Source of the DNA: Bacteroidota bacterium
Lineage (GTDB): Bacteria > Bacteroidota > Ignavibacteria > UBA10030
DNA length: 40,121 bases
Direction of reading: 5' to 3'
NCBI GenBank assembly: GCA_016928255.1
Contig: JAFGLB010000197.1
Span: forward strand, 1 to 40,121
Positions 1 to 7,194 of this stretch are shown here, one piece after another. Both the position numbers and the translations under genes were made by a program. The notes under the pieces were generated by a model that was not told the origin of the DNA, searched no databases, and worked only from the letters and a program-made list of their open reading frames with translations. Within the stretch, counting starts at the first letter, position 1. Every line of letters starts with the position of its first letter.

Positions 1-47
1 TGTCAAGGTTCCCGCCACAAATACGGCGGGCAAGCATAACCTTGACA
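1..47. repeat. Nested palindrome
   Basis: The outer arms TGTCAAGGTT (1-10) and AACCTTGACA (38-47) are perfect reverse complements. An inner CCCGCC/GGCGGG pair (11-16 and 25-30) forms a second stem. The element may continue beyond the left window edge. Confidence 0.6.
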
Positions 48-81
48 AGGTTTGATAACCATGAGAATTCGATAAAATAAT

Positions 82-179
82 ATCAATCCGGTCTGGCGAC
101 CGCCTGCCTACCGTTTACCCGCCTTAGGAGGGCAGGCAGGCCTGTCCCGTTGTTTCATAAACAGGGAGATGCTACATGT
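82..179. repeat. Direct repeat, copy 1 of 2
   Basis: This approximately 98-bp unit recurs at 362-460 with one substitution near its start and one extra G near its end. It contains an internal CCTGCCT/AGGCAGG inverted pair. The near identity of the two copies, 280 bp apart, points to recent duplication or an active dispersed repeat family. No coding content is seen. Confidence 0.85.
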
Positions 180-180
180 A

Positions 181-226
181 ACTTTCGTAAAGTCCTTATG
201 CTCAAACTTTATAACTTTACGAAAGT
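181..226. repeat. 13-bp perfect inverted repeat
   Basis: ACTTTCGTAAAGT at 181-193 is the exact reverse complement of ACTTTACGAAAGT at 214-226, separated by a 20-nt loop. It directly follows repeat copy 1. There is no U-run beside the stem, so a terminator role is doubtful. A repeat-element end is more likely. Confidence 0.6.
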
Positions 227-361
227 GGCTGAAAACAAATCCTCGACAAGATTCCCGACAAATACATTCGGGAATGACAGTTTACTTTTTCCCGTTTCCT
301 GCCTTTTTACAAAAAGTAGGATACAGGAGGGGTTATCGTTACGGTGGATTCAATATCCGTG

Positions 362-460
362 ATCAATCCAGTCTGGCGACCGCCTGCCTACCGTTTACCC
401 GCCTTAGGAGGGCAGGCAGGCCTGTCCCGTTGTTTCATAAACAGGGGAGATGCTACATGT
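362..460. repeat. Direct repeat, copy 2 of 2
   Basis: Second copy of the unit at 82-179, differing by one substitution and one added G. The sequences between and after the copies are unrelated, which sets the boundaries of the repeat. Confidence 0.85.
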
Positions 461-488
461 TTCCAGCGATTTTATCAATATATCTTCA

Positions 489-566
489 CCGTATGATAAA
501 TCATACGGCTGTCCATCACAAAACCCTTTGGGTTTCGTTTCGATAGCCGTTGAATTTATTCAACGG
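489..566. repeat. Array of three short hairpins
   Basis: Three successive hairpins are visible. CCGTATGA and TCATACGG flank a TAAA loop (489-508). AAACCC and GGGTTT flank TTT (521-535). CCGTTGAA and TTCAACGG flank TTTA (547-566). The stem plus TAAA/TTTA tetraloop design matches the element at 38731-38865, although the stem sequences differ. Confidence 0.6.
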
Positions 567-582
567 TTGTTATCAGCCATCT

Positions 583-618
583 CCTCCCCTTTTTGAAAGG
601 GGAGGATACAGGAGGGGT
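583..618. repeat. 10-bp hairpin with purine-rich tail
   Basis: CCTCCCCTTT (583-592) pairs perfectly with AAAGGGGAGG (596-605) around a 3-nt loop. The following tail AGGATACAGGAGGGGT (603-618) also occurs at 318-333, there preceded by a degenerate TTTTT/AAAAA stem. I infer two members of one small dispersed element family. Confidence 0.55.
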
Positions 619-709
619 CATTCAAAAAACCAATTTTATATATAACGCCGTAGACGTTTCATATTTGTAAGTACTTGTTCAATAATTTACATACAACTTC
701 ATAGGAGTT

Positions 710-726
710 GAACACCTACGGTGTTC
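710..726. repeat. 7-bp hairpin
   Basis: GAACACC (710-716) and GGTGTTC (720-726) flank a TAC loop in AT-rich intergenic DNA. It is not followed by a U-run on either strand that would make it a convincing terminator. Confidence 0.4.
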
Positions 727-856
727 TTTTATTGCTTATTACTCATTTCTACAAATATTCAGATCCTATGAAGCTGGATAAAGCTTTTTCTAAAGGCTAG
801 AATTAAGGAGGGATTTTATATATACTTTTTTACAAAAGTGTATACGAAGATTAAGT

Positions 857-906
857 AAACTTCCGATATTTCTCTTTGCGTTGGCTCGGGAAAATATCGG
901 AAGTTT
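857..906 (-). terminator. Hairpin at the end of the ABC permease operon
   Basis: AAACTTCCGATATTT (857-871) and its exact reverse complement (892-906) form a 15-bp stem with a 20-nt loop. The upper arm overlaps the TAA stop codon of the permease gene. Its position at the end of a three-gene minus-strand operon supports a transcription stop or mRNA 3-prime stabiliser. The T-tract is only the three T of the stem, so intrinsic termination is not certain. Confidence 0.6.
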
Positions 907-2152
907 ATTCATACCGCAGTGATTCAACCGGATCCAGTTTTGCAGCTTTACGTGCAGGAAATACTCCGGCAGCAAGTCCAACCGCAGTTAAAATACCAAC
1001 CGTGATAAGTATAAGTGGAAATGAGAGAACGGGCCGTCCGACAAATTGCATAGCGCCCATTTCATCATCAGCCGGAATCATGCGAACTAATGAGACTACC
1101 GTATAGCAAAAAAGAATACCGATTGTCCCGCCTGATAACGATAATAACAGCGATTCAAAAATAAACTGTGCCAGAATGTAACTCCGCCGCGCGCCTACTG
1201 CTAGTTTGATACCAATCTCCTTCGTCCGTTCCTTTACAACTACATACATCACATTAGCAACACCTACACCTGCAATTACAAGAGTGAGAAAACCAATTGA
1301 AAAAAGAAAAATTGATACACCAAGTCCGACTTTCTGACTTATTTTCTCAGCTTCAATGAAATCCCAGATGCTAATTGCGCGTTCATCCTTGGGATCAAAT
1401 CTGTATTTTCGTCCAAATACTTCATAAAGCGAACTTTTTACCTGCTCCTGCTGACTCGGGTCAATGGGTTGCACGACAATTGAATTAACGTATTTATTTC
1501 CGTAAGTCGTTCTGAATGTTGTATGAGGAATTATTGCCCTTCTAGTATCCGGACCGTTATTCATCGCCGTCTGAACTTTCTTTTGAATCAGACCGACAAC
1601 TGTATAAGGAACTCCATCGACCTTAACTATTTTTCCTATAGGATCCTCTTCCTTAAAAATATCTTTCGCAATGACTGATCCCAGAACTAAAACGCGCCTT
1701 TGATGAGTGACGTCAATATCATTCAAAAATCTCCCACCTGCCGATGGATACATCCGGCGCATTTCTTCGAAGCATGGATTTACACCTTCACATTCTGTCG
1801 CTGTTGAATATTTCCCATATGTGAGTGTAACATTATTGCGATATTGCGGAGAAATCATTCCAATCCCCGCAACAGACTTTGAAATAAGATCAATATCTTC
1901 TTCAATAAACCTGATCCGCCTTCCTTTCGGCAATCCCTGATATACCAATCCAGTTTCACCGGAATAGACAACCATAATCCTATTGCCGGCATTCATCATT
2001 CCCTTAAGCATTTGATTTCCTAATCCTTCACCAAAAGAGAGCAGAAGAACCACGGCGATTGTTCCCCATGTAATGGCGATCAGGGTGAGTGTTGCTCGTG
2101 TACGATGCACACGAAGGTCTGAAATAAAATCTCTGAATAATTCCAAGAACAT
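905..2152 (-). CDS. ABC transporter permease, MacB/FtsX type
   Basis: This 415-residue inner-membrane protein has the MacB-type layout without a fused ATPase. One N-terminal helix (about 20-40) is followed by a large periplasmic MacB_PCD-like domain (about 45-270) and three C-terminal helices (about 280-304, 326-357, 376-399). Family marks are the VVKERTKEIGIKLAVGA segment after the second helix and the ending FPARKAAKLDPVESLR. It would couple to an ATPase and a periplasmic adaptor to expel a substrate or to extract lipoproteins. It is the last gene of a minus-strand operon, 36 nt after a paralogous permease and downstream of a MacA-like adaptor. No ATPase gene lies between it and the window edge. 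The substrate cannot be told from sequence. Confidence 0.9.
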   Translation of the reverse strand: MFLELFRDFISDLRVHRTRATLTLIAITWGTIAVVLLLSFGEGLGNQMLKGMMNAGNRIMVVYSGETGLVYQGLPKGRRIRFIEEDIDLISKSVAGIGMISPQYRNNVTLTYGKYSTATECEGVNPCFEEMRRMYPSAGGRFLNDIDVTHQRRVLVLGSVIAKDIFKEEDPIGKIVKVDGVPYTVVGLIQKKVQTAMNNGPDTRRAIIPHTTFRTTYGNKYVNSIVVQPIDPSQQEQVKSSLYEVFGRKYRFDPKDERAISIWDFIEAEKISQKVGLGVSIFLFSIGFLTLVIAGVGVANVMYVVVKERTKEIGIKLAVGARRSYILAQFIFESLLLSLSGGTIGILFCYTVVSLVRMIPADDEMGAMQFVGRPVLSFPLILITVGILTAVGLAAGVFPARKAAKLDPVESLRYE

Positions 2153-2188
2153 ATCAGGTCCTTTTAATATTTCTCACGAATATTCCCG

Positions 2189-3421
2189 TTACGTCCGCAG
2201 ACATTCAACGACATCAATATTGGAAGCACGCCTTGCAGGCATGAGTCCGGATAAGAGTCCAACTGTAATTAGAACAAGTATTGTTATTCCTACAACCTCA
2301 TAGGATAACTCCGGTACTCCGACATATTCTTTAATCGGCAGCATTCCTAAAATTACAATAATTCCGTATGAAATTATAAAACCGATTGCCGAGCCGGTGA
2401 AAACAATAAAAAATGTTTCAGTAAAAAATTGAATTAAAATATTCTTCTTTGTTGCACCGACTGCGCGTTTAACCCCGATCTCTTTTATCCTTTCCTGCAC
2501 AACTATGAACATTATATTAGCGACTCCGAGCCCCGCAACGCCAAGCGTGAAACTTCCTATAAGCCCGAGGAAAATATTGATGCCAAGAAACATATAAAAT
2601 GAAAGGCGATCGAAATCGGTTGTATCCCAGATAAAAACCGCATCTTCATCTGTAGGATCGAATTTGTAACGTTTGCCTAATGCTGCCCGCACTTCCTTTA
2701 CTGTCTCCTCTCCGAGGCGCGGATCCTTGATCTGGTAAATAATATCACTTAAGTACACAGTACCATAAACCGATGCAAATGTTGAAAAAGGAATAAAGAC
2801 ACGATCCTGATCTCTGCTGTTATAAGATGACGGCTGTGTTTTTTTCTGCATGACTCCGATCACCAGAAATGGAGTCTGACCGATGAAGATGGTTTTCCCG
2901 ACAGCATTTTGATCCTGAAAAAGAAACTCTTTGACTTTATCTCCTAAAACCGCGACACGCCGCCGTTCCTGCAGATCAAGAGAATTAATAAACCTTCCCC
3001 CTGCTTCTGCAATAATATTCCGCATTTCACCATAGACTATGTTAACACCTGAAACAGTTGGATTGAGAATATTTGTGCCAACACGTACAGTTGTCCGTCT
3101 GCTGAATTCTGGACTTATAGCATTAACATTGGGTACCTGAGAAGCAATAAGTTTCGTATCTTCTTCAATCAGTGAAATTCGTCTCCCGATTCCGTATCCG
3201 GACCAGGGTTTTGTCGTCTTCCCCGGAAACATAATAGCAATTCCCTCGCCGATACCGTGCATGCTTGCAGCCGTCTGCTTGCGAAATCCGACTCCGAATG
3301 CAACGAGAACTACAATCGCAACAGTTCCCCAGATTATACCGAACATTGTCAGAAACGCCCTGAGCTTCTGAGCCTTCAGGTCAATAATGAATTCCGAGAC
3401 TATTGTGCGAAATTTTTCCAT
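2189..3421 (-). CDS. ABC transporter permease, MacB/FtsX type (paralogue)
   Basis: This 410-residue permease has the same plan as its neighbour: an N-terminal membrane helix (about 20-41), a MacB-like periplasmic domain, and three helices in the last 140 residues. The conserved VVQERIKEIGVKRAVGATKK segment and the terminal MPARRASNIDVVECLR are typical of MacB/FtsX permeases. The two proteins share many positions (EIG-K-AVGA, the FDP-DE-A-IWD block before the second helix), so they arose by duplication and probably form a heterodimer. It begins 16 nt after the adaptor gene, consistent with co-transcription. It lacks any Walker motif and needs an ATPase supplied from elsewhere. Confidence 0.9.
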   Translation of the reverse strand: MEKFRTIVSEFIIDLKAQKLRAFLTMFGIIWGTVAIVVLVAFGVGFRKQTAASMHGIGEGIAIMFPGKTTKPWSGYGIGRRISLIEEDTKLIASQVPNVNAISPEFSRRTTVRVGTNILNPTVSGVNIVYGEMRNIIAEAGGRFINSLDLQERRRVAVLGDKVKEFLFQDQNAVGKTIFIGQTPFLVIGVMQKKTQPSSYNSRDQDRVFIPFSTFASVYGTVYLSDIIYQIKDPRLGEETVKEVRAALGKRYKFDPTDEDAVFIWDTTDFDRLSFYMFLGINIFLGLIGSFTLGVAGLGVANIMFIVVQERIKEIGVKRAVGATKKNILIQFFTETFFIVFTGSAIGFIISYGIIVILGMLPIKEYVGVPELSYEVVGITILVLITVGLLSGLMPARRASNIDVVECLRT

Positions 3422-3437
3422 TTCTATTCTGAATTAA

Positions 3438-4535
3438 CTAATCGATCTTTTTAACAGGCTTCTCAAAAACTTCATCGCCCTCGTTAAGGCCGGAAACGAC
3501 TTCAATATTTATCGCATCGCTCAATCCGGTTCTTATATATCTTGTCTCTTCTTTTTTGCCTTCGAGAGCTATTTTCACAGACGCGGTATCATTATTGAAT
3601 GTCACAACACGTTCAGGTACCGTCAGCACATCGGCTTTCTTTTTAATAATAATACTGGCATTCGCAGAATAGCCCGCACGCAAGACCGTGTTCTTGGATG
3701 CCGGAACTAAAATTTCGACCGGGAACACCGTTGCATTATCCTTTTTTTCGGCCTTCAGCCAGATCTTACGAAGGGTGCCCCTTACCGTATCGCTCGGCAG
3801 CGCACCTACTTTTATTTCAACATCCATACCTTCCCTCATCTTTCCGACATCGATTTCATCGACAGTGCCTTTGAATATAAGCCGTTCCATATTAGCCATC
3901 TTCATCAATACTGTGCCTTCCTGGTATGAAGTCAATGGTGTGACCGGATCGCCGACCTCGATTGTCCTGTTCAGAACAAATCCCGAAATCGGAGCTTTTA
4001 CAATTGATTCGATCTGCGTTTCGCCTATTTTAACTTTGCCGCTTTCCATTAATGCAAGTTTTTCTGTTGAGATTTTTAACCGGAGTTCCGATTCATCGAA
4101 TTTTTTTTGAAAATCCTCGTATTCCTTGTCCGATATAAGCTTTCCTGCATACAGGCTTTTCATTCGCACGGATTCTTTTTTCAGGTTATCCATATCAACC
4201 TGACTCAATTCCACCTGCCGTTTTGCATCTGCAAGCTCGAGCGGCGTCGGATCGGGTTTTACTTCCAGAATCGGCTGTCCTATTTTTACATATTCGCCGA
4301 CATCTACAAAAATACGGCTAATAACTCCAGACACTTTGGACTTAACCGATATTTCATTCTCCGGTTCAATCGTTCCGACAGCCAGAGCTTTATCAATAAT
4401 TGTTCCTCTTTTCACCTTCACCTTAGGAAGACTGTCCTGGTCTGAAGAACTGTTGCTGCCGAAAAAAAGAAGCGATGCACCGCCGACTAATACGACGGCA
4501 ACGGAAGAAAGCACTATTTTCTTTTTCATAGTCAT
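3438..4535 (-). CDS. Periplasmic adaptor subunit, MacA/HlyD type
   Basis: This 365-residue membrane-fusion protein has an N-terminal signal anchor (about residues 4-25). Next come the first lipoyl/barrel-sandwich half (KSKVSGVISRIFVDVGEYVKIG, around 64-86), an alpha-helical hairpin (about 98-165), the second lipoyl half (IVKAPISGFVLNRTIEVGD) and beta-barrel and membrane-proximal domains ending at FEKPV. Such adaptors link an inner-membrane ABC permease to an outer-membrane channel. It is the first gene of the operon and is followed by two permeases, as in MacAB-type systems. ATG codons at 4535 and 4529 are both possible starts. The substrate is unknown. Confidence 0.88.
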   Translation of the reverse strand: MTMKKKIVLSSVAVVLVGGASLLFFGSNSSSDQDSLPKVKVKRGTIIDKALAVGTIEPENEISVKSKVSGVISRIFVDVGEYVKIGQPILEVKPDPTPLELADAKRQVELSQVDMDNLKKESVRMKSLYAGKLISDKEYEDFQKKFDESELRLKISTEKLALMESGKVKIGETQIESIVKAPISGFVLNRTIEVGDPVTPLTSYQEGTVLMKMANMERLIFKGTVDEIDVGKMREGMDVEIKVGALPSDTVRGTLRKIWLKAEKKDNATVFPVEILVPASKNTVLRAGYSANASIIIKKKADVLTVPERVVTFNNDTASVKIALEGKKEETRYIRTGLSDAINIEVVSGLNEGDEVFEKPVKKID

Positions 4536-4843
4536 TTAATTTTATAAGTGATAATGATATTGGATTTCATATAACCTTGCCCTTTGCATACCTTAAATAC
4601 GTATGCCTTGATAATTATGTTGCATTCTATCGGCTGATTATTATGCTGCAAATAGTTAACAACCGCTGTCATCAGCTTAGACCATTAAATACTTTAAAAG
4701 GTTGTAAAAATTACTTCACAGCTTTCCGACCGCTTGATGTCCTAAAAAGGCGAAAATTCGGATGGAAATAGAGAAGGATTAGTGAAGCAGATAAAGGTAT
4801 TCGGAAACGGAAAAGATAATCTTACTGCAGGAGCTTTCTCCTC
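4536..4843. other. Intergenic region, no gene seen
   Basis: This 308-nt AT-rich gap separates the adaptor gene from the helix-hairpin-helix gene, both on the minus strand, and must contain the promoter of the ABC operon. The only structure I see is a 5-bp hairpin, AGGAG and CTCCT with a CTTT loop (4829-4842), just after the upstream trio. It could be a weak terminator but has only a poor T-tract. Confidence 0.4.
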
Positions 4844-5137
4844 TTACAGTTTTTCCCTTTGAGCCAAAATTCTTTTTCTTTCCTTAGTGAAACTCCACCA
4901 AGGTTCTGGTTTACCGTCGTTTACAAAGGTTATAGCCGACATAAACACATCAAGGACACAAGGATCCTGTTTTTTACCTGTAAGACTGCAGAGCGAATCA
5001 TACAGAATAAAAGCGTCTTTACCGCGAAGGTCGTCGGGTTCATATATACCGAGCCGCCTCAAATCTCCCGCTGTGGATTTGCCAACATTCGGTAAATCTT
5101 CAAGCATCTTTACGTTTTTAAATCCCTTTTTTTGCAT
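4844..5137 (-). CDS. Small helix-hairpin-helix protein, Cdd1 (pathogenicity locus) type
   Basis: This 97-residue cytoplasmic protein has a helix-hairpin-helix near its N terminus (LEDLPNVGKSTAGDLRRLGI, residues 12-31). The conserved tail PWWSFTKERK is characteristic of the small Cdd1/TfoX-C-like family, sometimes labelled mitomycin resistance or pathogenicity locus. Such HhH modules usually contact DNA or nucleic-acid enzymes non-specifically, but no biochemical role is established for this family. It is the third gene of a minus-strand cluster, 32 nt after the DinB-like gene. Family assignment is good and function is unknown. Confidence 0.75.
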   Translation of the reverse strand: MQKKGFKNVKMLEDLPNVGKSTAGDLRRLGIYEPDDLRGKDAFILYDSLCSLTGKKQDPCVLDVFMSAITFVNDGKPEPWWSFTKERKRILAQREKL

Positions 5138-5169
5138 TTTTTTTACCGTATGTGTTTAATAAAGTGTGC

Positions 5170-5682
5170 CTATTTCATTTGTTCTATTTGCTGTAAATGA
5201 TGCTGGATATGACCGAGGTAGTCGACAACGATATGACCGATCGTTGTCGGTTCGTTTGTACCGATCGTTATTGAAACCTGCAAAGATTCTTCATTCATAT
5301 TTCCGATTATATGCGCGAGATGCAAATTATAAAATCTCCAAAAAGACAGCAGTTCTTTCCATTCGCGAGAATTATACTGCTGAATTTTTACCCATTCCTG
5401 CTGTTCATAACCAGGAATATTTAAAGACTTAAGGTGCTGGACCCGCACAAAGCGCTGATGATTGTTTGATGCGGAATCGATAAGATGTCCCAGAATTTCT
5501 TTCTTCGACCACTTGTCAGGCTGGGGCTTTTTTGATACCGCCGCATCTTCCATATCACTAAAGCGCGAAGTAAAATCTTCGATTGTTTTGATTATTACTC
5601 CCGGAATTTTTGCAGGAATATCCGAAACATTTTCAATATTCTCTGCAAATCGTTTTATCGAATATTTAGTCTTTATGAACAT
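5170..5682 (-). CDS. DinB-like four-helix bundle protein (DinB_2)
   Basis: This 170-residue protein matches the DinB/YfiT-like fold. A conserved His sits in KWSKKEILGHLIDSASNNH, and HIQHHLQQI near the C terminus supplies the second and third histidines of the usual three-His metal site. Members act as metal-dependent thiol transferases or stress proteins. The exact reaction cannot be deduced. The gene starts only 3 nt after the stop of the bacteriohemerythrin gene, with an AAGAGA-like ribosome binding site inside that gene, so translation is probably coupled. The spacing argues for one operon with the flanking hemerythrin and HhH genes. Confidence 0.82.
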   Translation of the reverse strand: MFIKTKYSIKRFAENIENVSDIPAKIPGVIIKTIEDFTSRFSDMEDAAVSKKPQPDKWSKKEILGHLIDSASNNHQRFVRVQHLKSLNIPGYEQQEWVKIQQYNSREWKELLSFWRFYNLHLAHIIGNMNEESLQVSITIGTNEPTTIGHIVVDYLGHIQHHLQQIEQMK

Positions 5683-5685
5683 TTT

Positions 5686-6093
5686 TTATCTCTTTTCTTC
5701 GATATCCAGATAATGCGAATATTTCTTATCTATAACCAGGACGTGATCGTAGTACCATTTTGCCAGATATGCTATCATTTCTTTCTGCTTATCCGGCCCC
5801 TTCTCTTTAACCTCCTGAGTCAGCATTGTGACCTTTTTAATGAAATCGAGATGTTGGTCGATGTGCACCGGCAGACCAGGATACTGGTGTTTGATCATGT
5901 ACCGTTCTTCTGTGGCAAAATGCCTGTATGCGTGATGGATAAGCGAATCAACTATGGAAGATGTAGCCTGCCACTCATTTTTCTTTTCAACCGATGCGAC
6001 AATCTGATTGAAGATTTCCAGTATCACTTTATGCTGTTCATCGATTTCCTTAATATCGATTTTAAATTCTTCATTCCATTTTATAGGCTGCAT
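5686..6093 (-). CDS. Bacteriohemerythrin
   Basis: This 135-residue single-domain hemerythrin shows the complete di-iron ligand set: H21 (DEQH), H58 and E62 (HFATEE), H77 and H81 (HIDQH), and H117 and D122 (HVLVID). The length and the N-terminal W-NEEF-IDI start fit the family. The protein binds O2 reversibly in the cytoplasm and is thought to serve oxygen storage, delivery or sensing in bacteria with variable oxygen exposure. It heads a minus-strand cluster followed at 3 nt by a DinB-like gene, suggesting an oxidative or iron-stress context. That link is inference. Confidence 0.93.
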   Translation of the reverse strand: MQPIKWNEEFKIDIKEIDEQHKVILEIFNQIVASVEKKNEWQATSSIVDSLIHHAYRHFATEERYMIKHQYPGLPVHIDQHLDFIKKVTMLTQEVKEKGPDKQKEMIAYLAKWYYDHVLVIDKKYSHYLDIEEKR

Positions 6094-6249
6094 TCCGGAC
6101 CCTCTCTGTCAGGTTCCATATGGTAGTTATTGGATTGCATTGCAAGCTATTTCAAGAGACACCCCAATCGTTTAATCTGCGATGAATTTATCGGTTTTAT
6201 TTGGAGAAAGCAAGGGGATGAGAGATAATTTAAGATAAATCTAAAGAAG

Positions 6250-6288
6250 AAGTAACCATCATCCCTTTAGATAAGATGATGGTTACTT
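6250..6288 (-). terminator. Rho-independent terminator after the DUF4097-type gene
   Basis: AAGTAACCATCATC (6250-6263) and GATGATGGTTACTT (6275-6288) form a perfect 14-bp stem with an 11-nt loop. Read on the minus strand, the stem is followed by a T-rich tract (TTCTTCTTTAG). It lies 10 nt beyond the stop codon of the exported DUF4097-type protein. Confidence 0.8.
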
Positions 6289-6298
6289 ATTTAGTAAC

Positions 6299-7111
6299 CT
6301 ATTCTTCTTTCAGGCGTATATTTCCTTTTTTGCTTTGCAGTTCCAGCATCGGTCCCCCGCCGTTAATTTTTCCGCGATAATCGCTGTACCGGTGCTTCCT
6401 CCCCCGTTCGACTGCACTCACATCAAAATCAGATGCAAAATCAACGCGCCTTTCAAAATCTGTCCGCAGTTCAAAACCGCTGTCTTTTGGTATTCCTATC
6501 AGAATTTTGCCTTTATATGTTTCGAAACGGCTGTCTTTATTAATCCCTCCAAAAGAAACGCGCACGTCTCCTTTATAGGTCTCTAAATCAATACTTCCGA
6601 TAAGATTCTTTATTTCAACCTGGCCCTTATATGTATTCAATATCAAATCGGTTTTCATGTCGCTAATTCTTATTTCCGATTTGTAGTCCTTAATTCTCAA
6701 ATCTGCCGTTGCAGGCATTGCAATTGTATAATGCACAAACGGCAGTGTATATGAAGACTCAAATGGATCTGTTATCCAATCCCAAAAATTCCTGAAATGA
6801 TGGCGTTTTACTTTTTTGTAATCGGTACGTATTGTAACTCCATCCTCACCGCCGTCAATCTTGATCTGGGTATTTTCTATGTCTCTTTCAGCATCCCATG
6901 TATCAGGGTCGTCCGATTCGATTTTTACATAAATATCAACCTGCGGTTTATCATGTGAGGTTATTGTAATACTGCCTTTATAATTATCAATGGTAAGGCG
7001 TCCGTCAGGCCTGAGTGCAACTGTTTTATTCAACTCGCGGGAAGCCTGCGCTGATACGCCGGAAACACCGGCAAAAATCAGCAGCGCTAAAAAAATGCAA
7101 GACTGTCTCAT
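6299..7111 (-). CDS. Exported DUF4097-like beta-strand repeat protein
   Basis: This 270-residue protein has a Sec signal peptide (cleavage near VSAQA, about residue 22). The body is rich in short beta strands with recurring D-x-Y-K-G motifs (DNYKGSITI, DYKSEIRI, TYKGQVEI, TYKGDVRV, TYKGKILI), typical of DUF4097 or putative auto-transporter adhesin head domains that fold as a beta solenoid. It is probably periplasmic or surface-associated, and its function is unknown. A strong GGAGG site lies 5 nt before the ATG but is buried in a perfect hairpin (7115-7151), implying translational control. The gene follows the response regulator gene at an 83-nt gap and ends in its own terminator. Confidence 0.8.
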   Translation of the reverse strand: MRQSCIFLALLIFAGVSGVSAQASRELNKTVALRPDGRLTIDNYKGSITITSHDKPQVDIYVKIESDDPDTWDAERDIENTQIKIDGGEDGVTIRTDYKKVKRHHFRNFWDWITDPFESSYTLPFVHYTIAMPATADLRIKDYKSEIRISDMKTDLILNTYKGQVEIKNLIGSIDLETYKGDVRVSFGGINKDSRFETYKGKILIGIPKDSGFELRTDFERRVDFASDFDVSAVERGRKHRYSDYRGKINGGGPMLELQSKKGNIRLKEE

Positions 7112-7114
7112 AAT

Positions 7115-7151
7115 TACCTCCGTATAAATTTTACTTATTTATACGGAGGTA
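7115..7151 (-). promoter_or_regulatory. 15-bp hairpin occluding the ribosome binding site
   Basis: TACCTCCGTATAAAT (7115-7129) is the exact reverse complement of the sequence at 7137-7151, with a 7-nt loop. In minus-strand mRNA the 3-prime arm carries GGAGG of the DUF4097-type gene, 5 nt before its ATG at 7111. The 5-prime arm carries the matching CCTCC-type anti-Shine-Dalgarno. When folded, the RNA would hide the ribosome site. It could also act as a processing or partial termination hairpin for the upstream regulator gene, but no T-run follows it. Confidence 0.65.
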
Positions 7152-7194
7152 TATTGGTTTTGTTGCGGTGTATATGGGGTGTTAATCCTGAATT

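Larger units (their letters stand above)
1..904. other. Gene-free repeat-rich intergenic region
   Basis: I find no credible protein-coding gene here. The open frames present overlap repeats, have no ribosome binding site and encode no recognisable domain. The stretch is instead a mosaic of short palindromes and direct repeats, several of which are listed separately below: a nested palindrome at 1-47, two copies of a roughly 98-bp repeat, a 13-bp inverted repeat at 181-226, several short hairpins between 489 and 726, and a terminator-like hairpin that ends the ABC permease operon. It looks like accumulated non-coding repeat elements at the downstream edge of that operon. Confidence 0.7.

Noticed and set aside
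150-546. Overlapping open frames in the left intergenic region
   Set aside because: They run through the direct repeats and hairpins, have no ribosome binding site and give no protein-like composition or domain.
4829-4842. Short hairpin AGGAG-CTTT-CTCCT after the HhH gene as a terminator
   Set aside because: Only 5 bp of stem and a poor T-tract follow on the minus strand, so it is mentioned only within the intergenic note.
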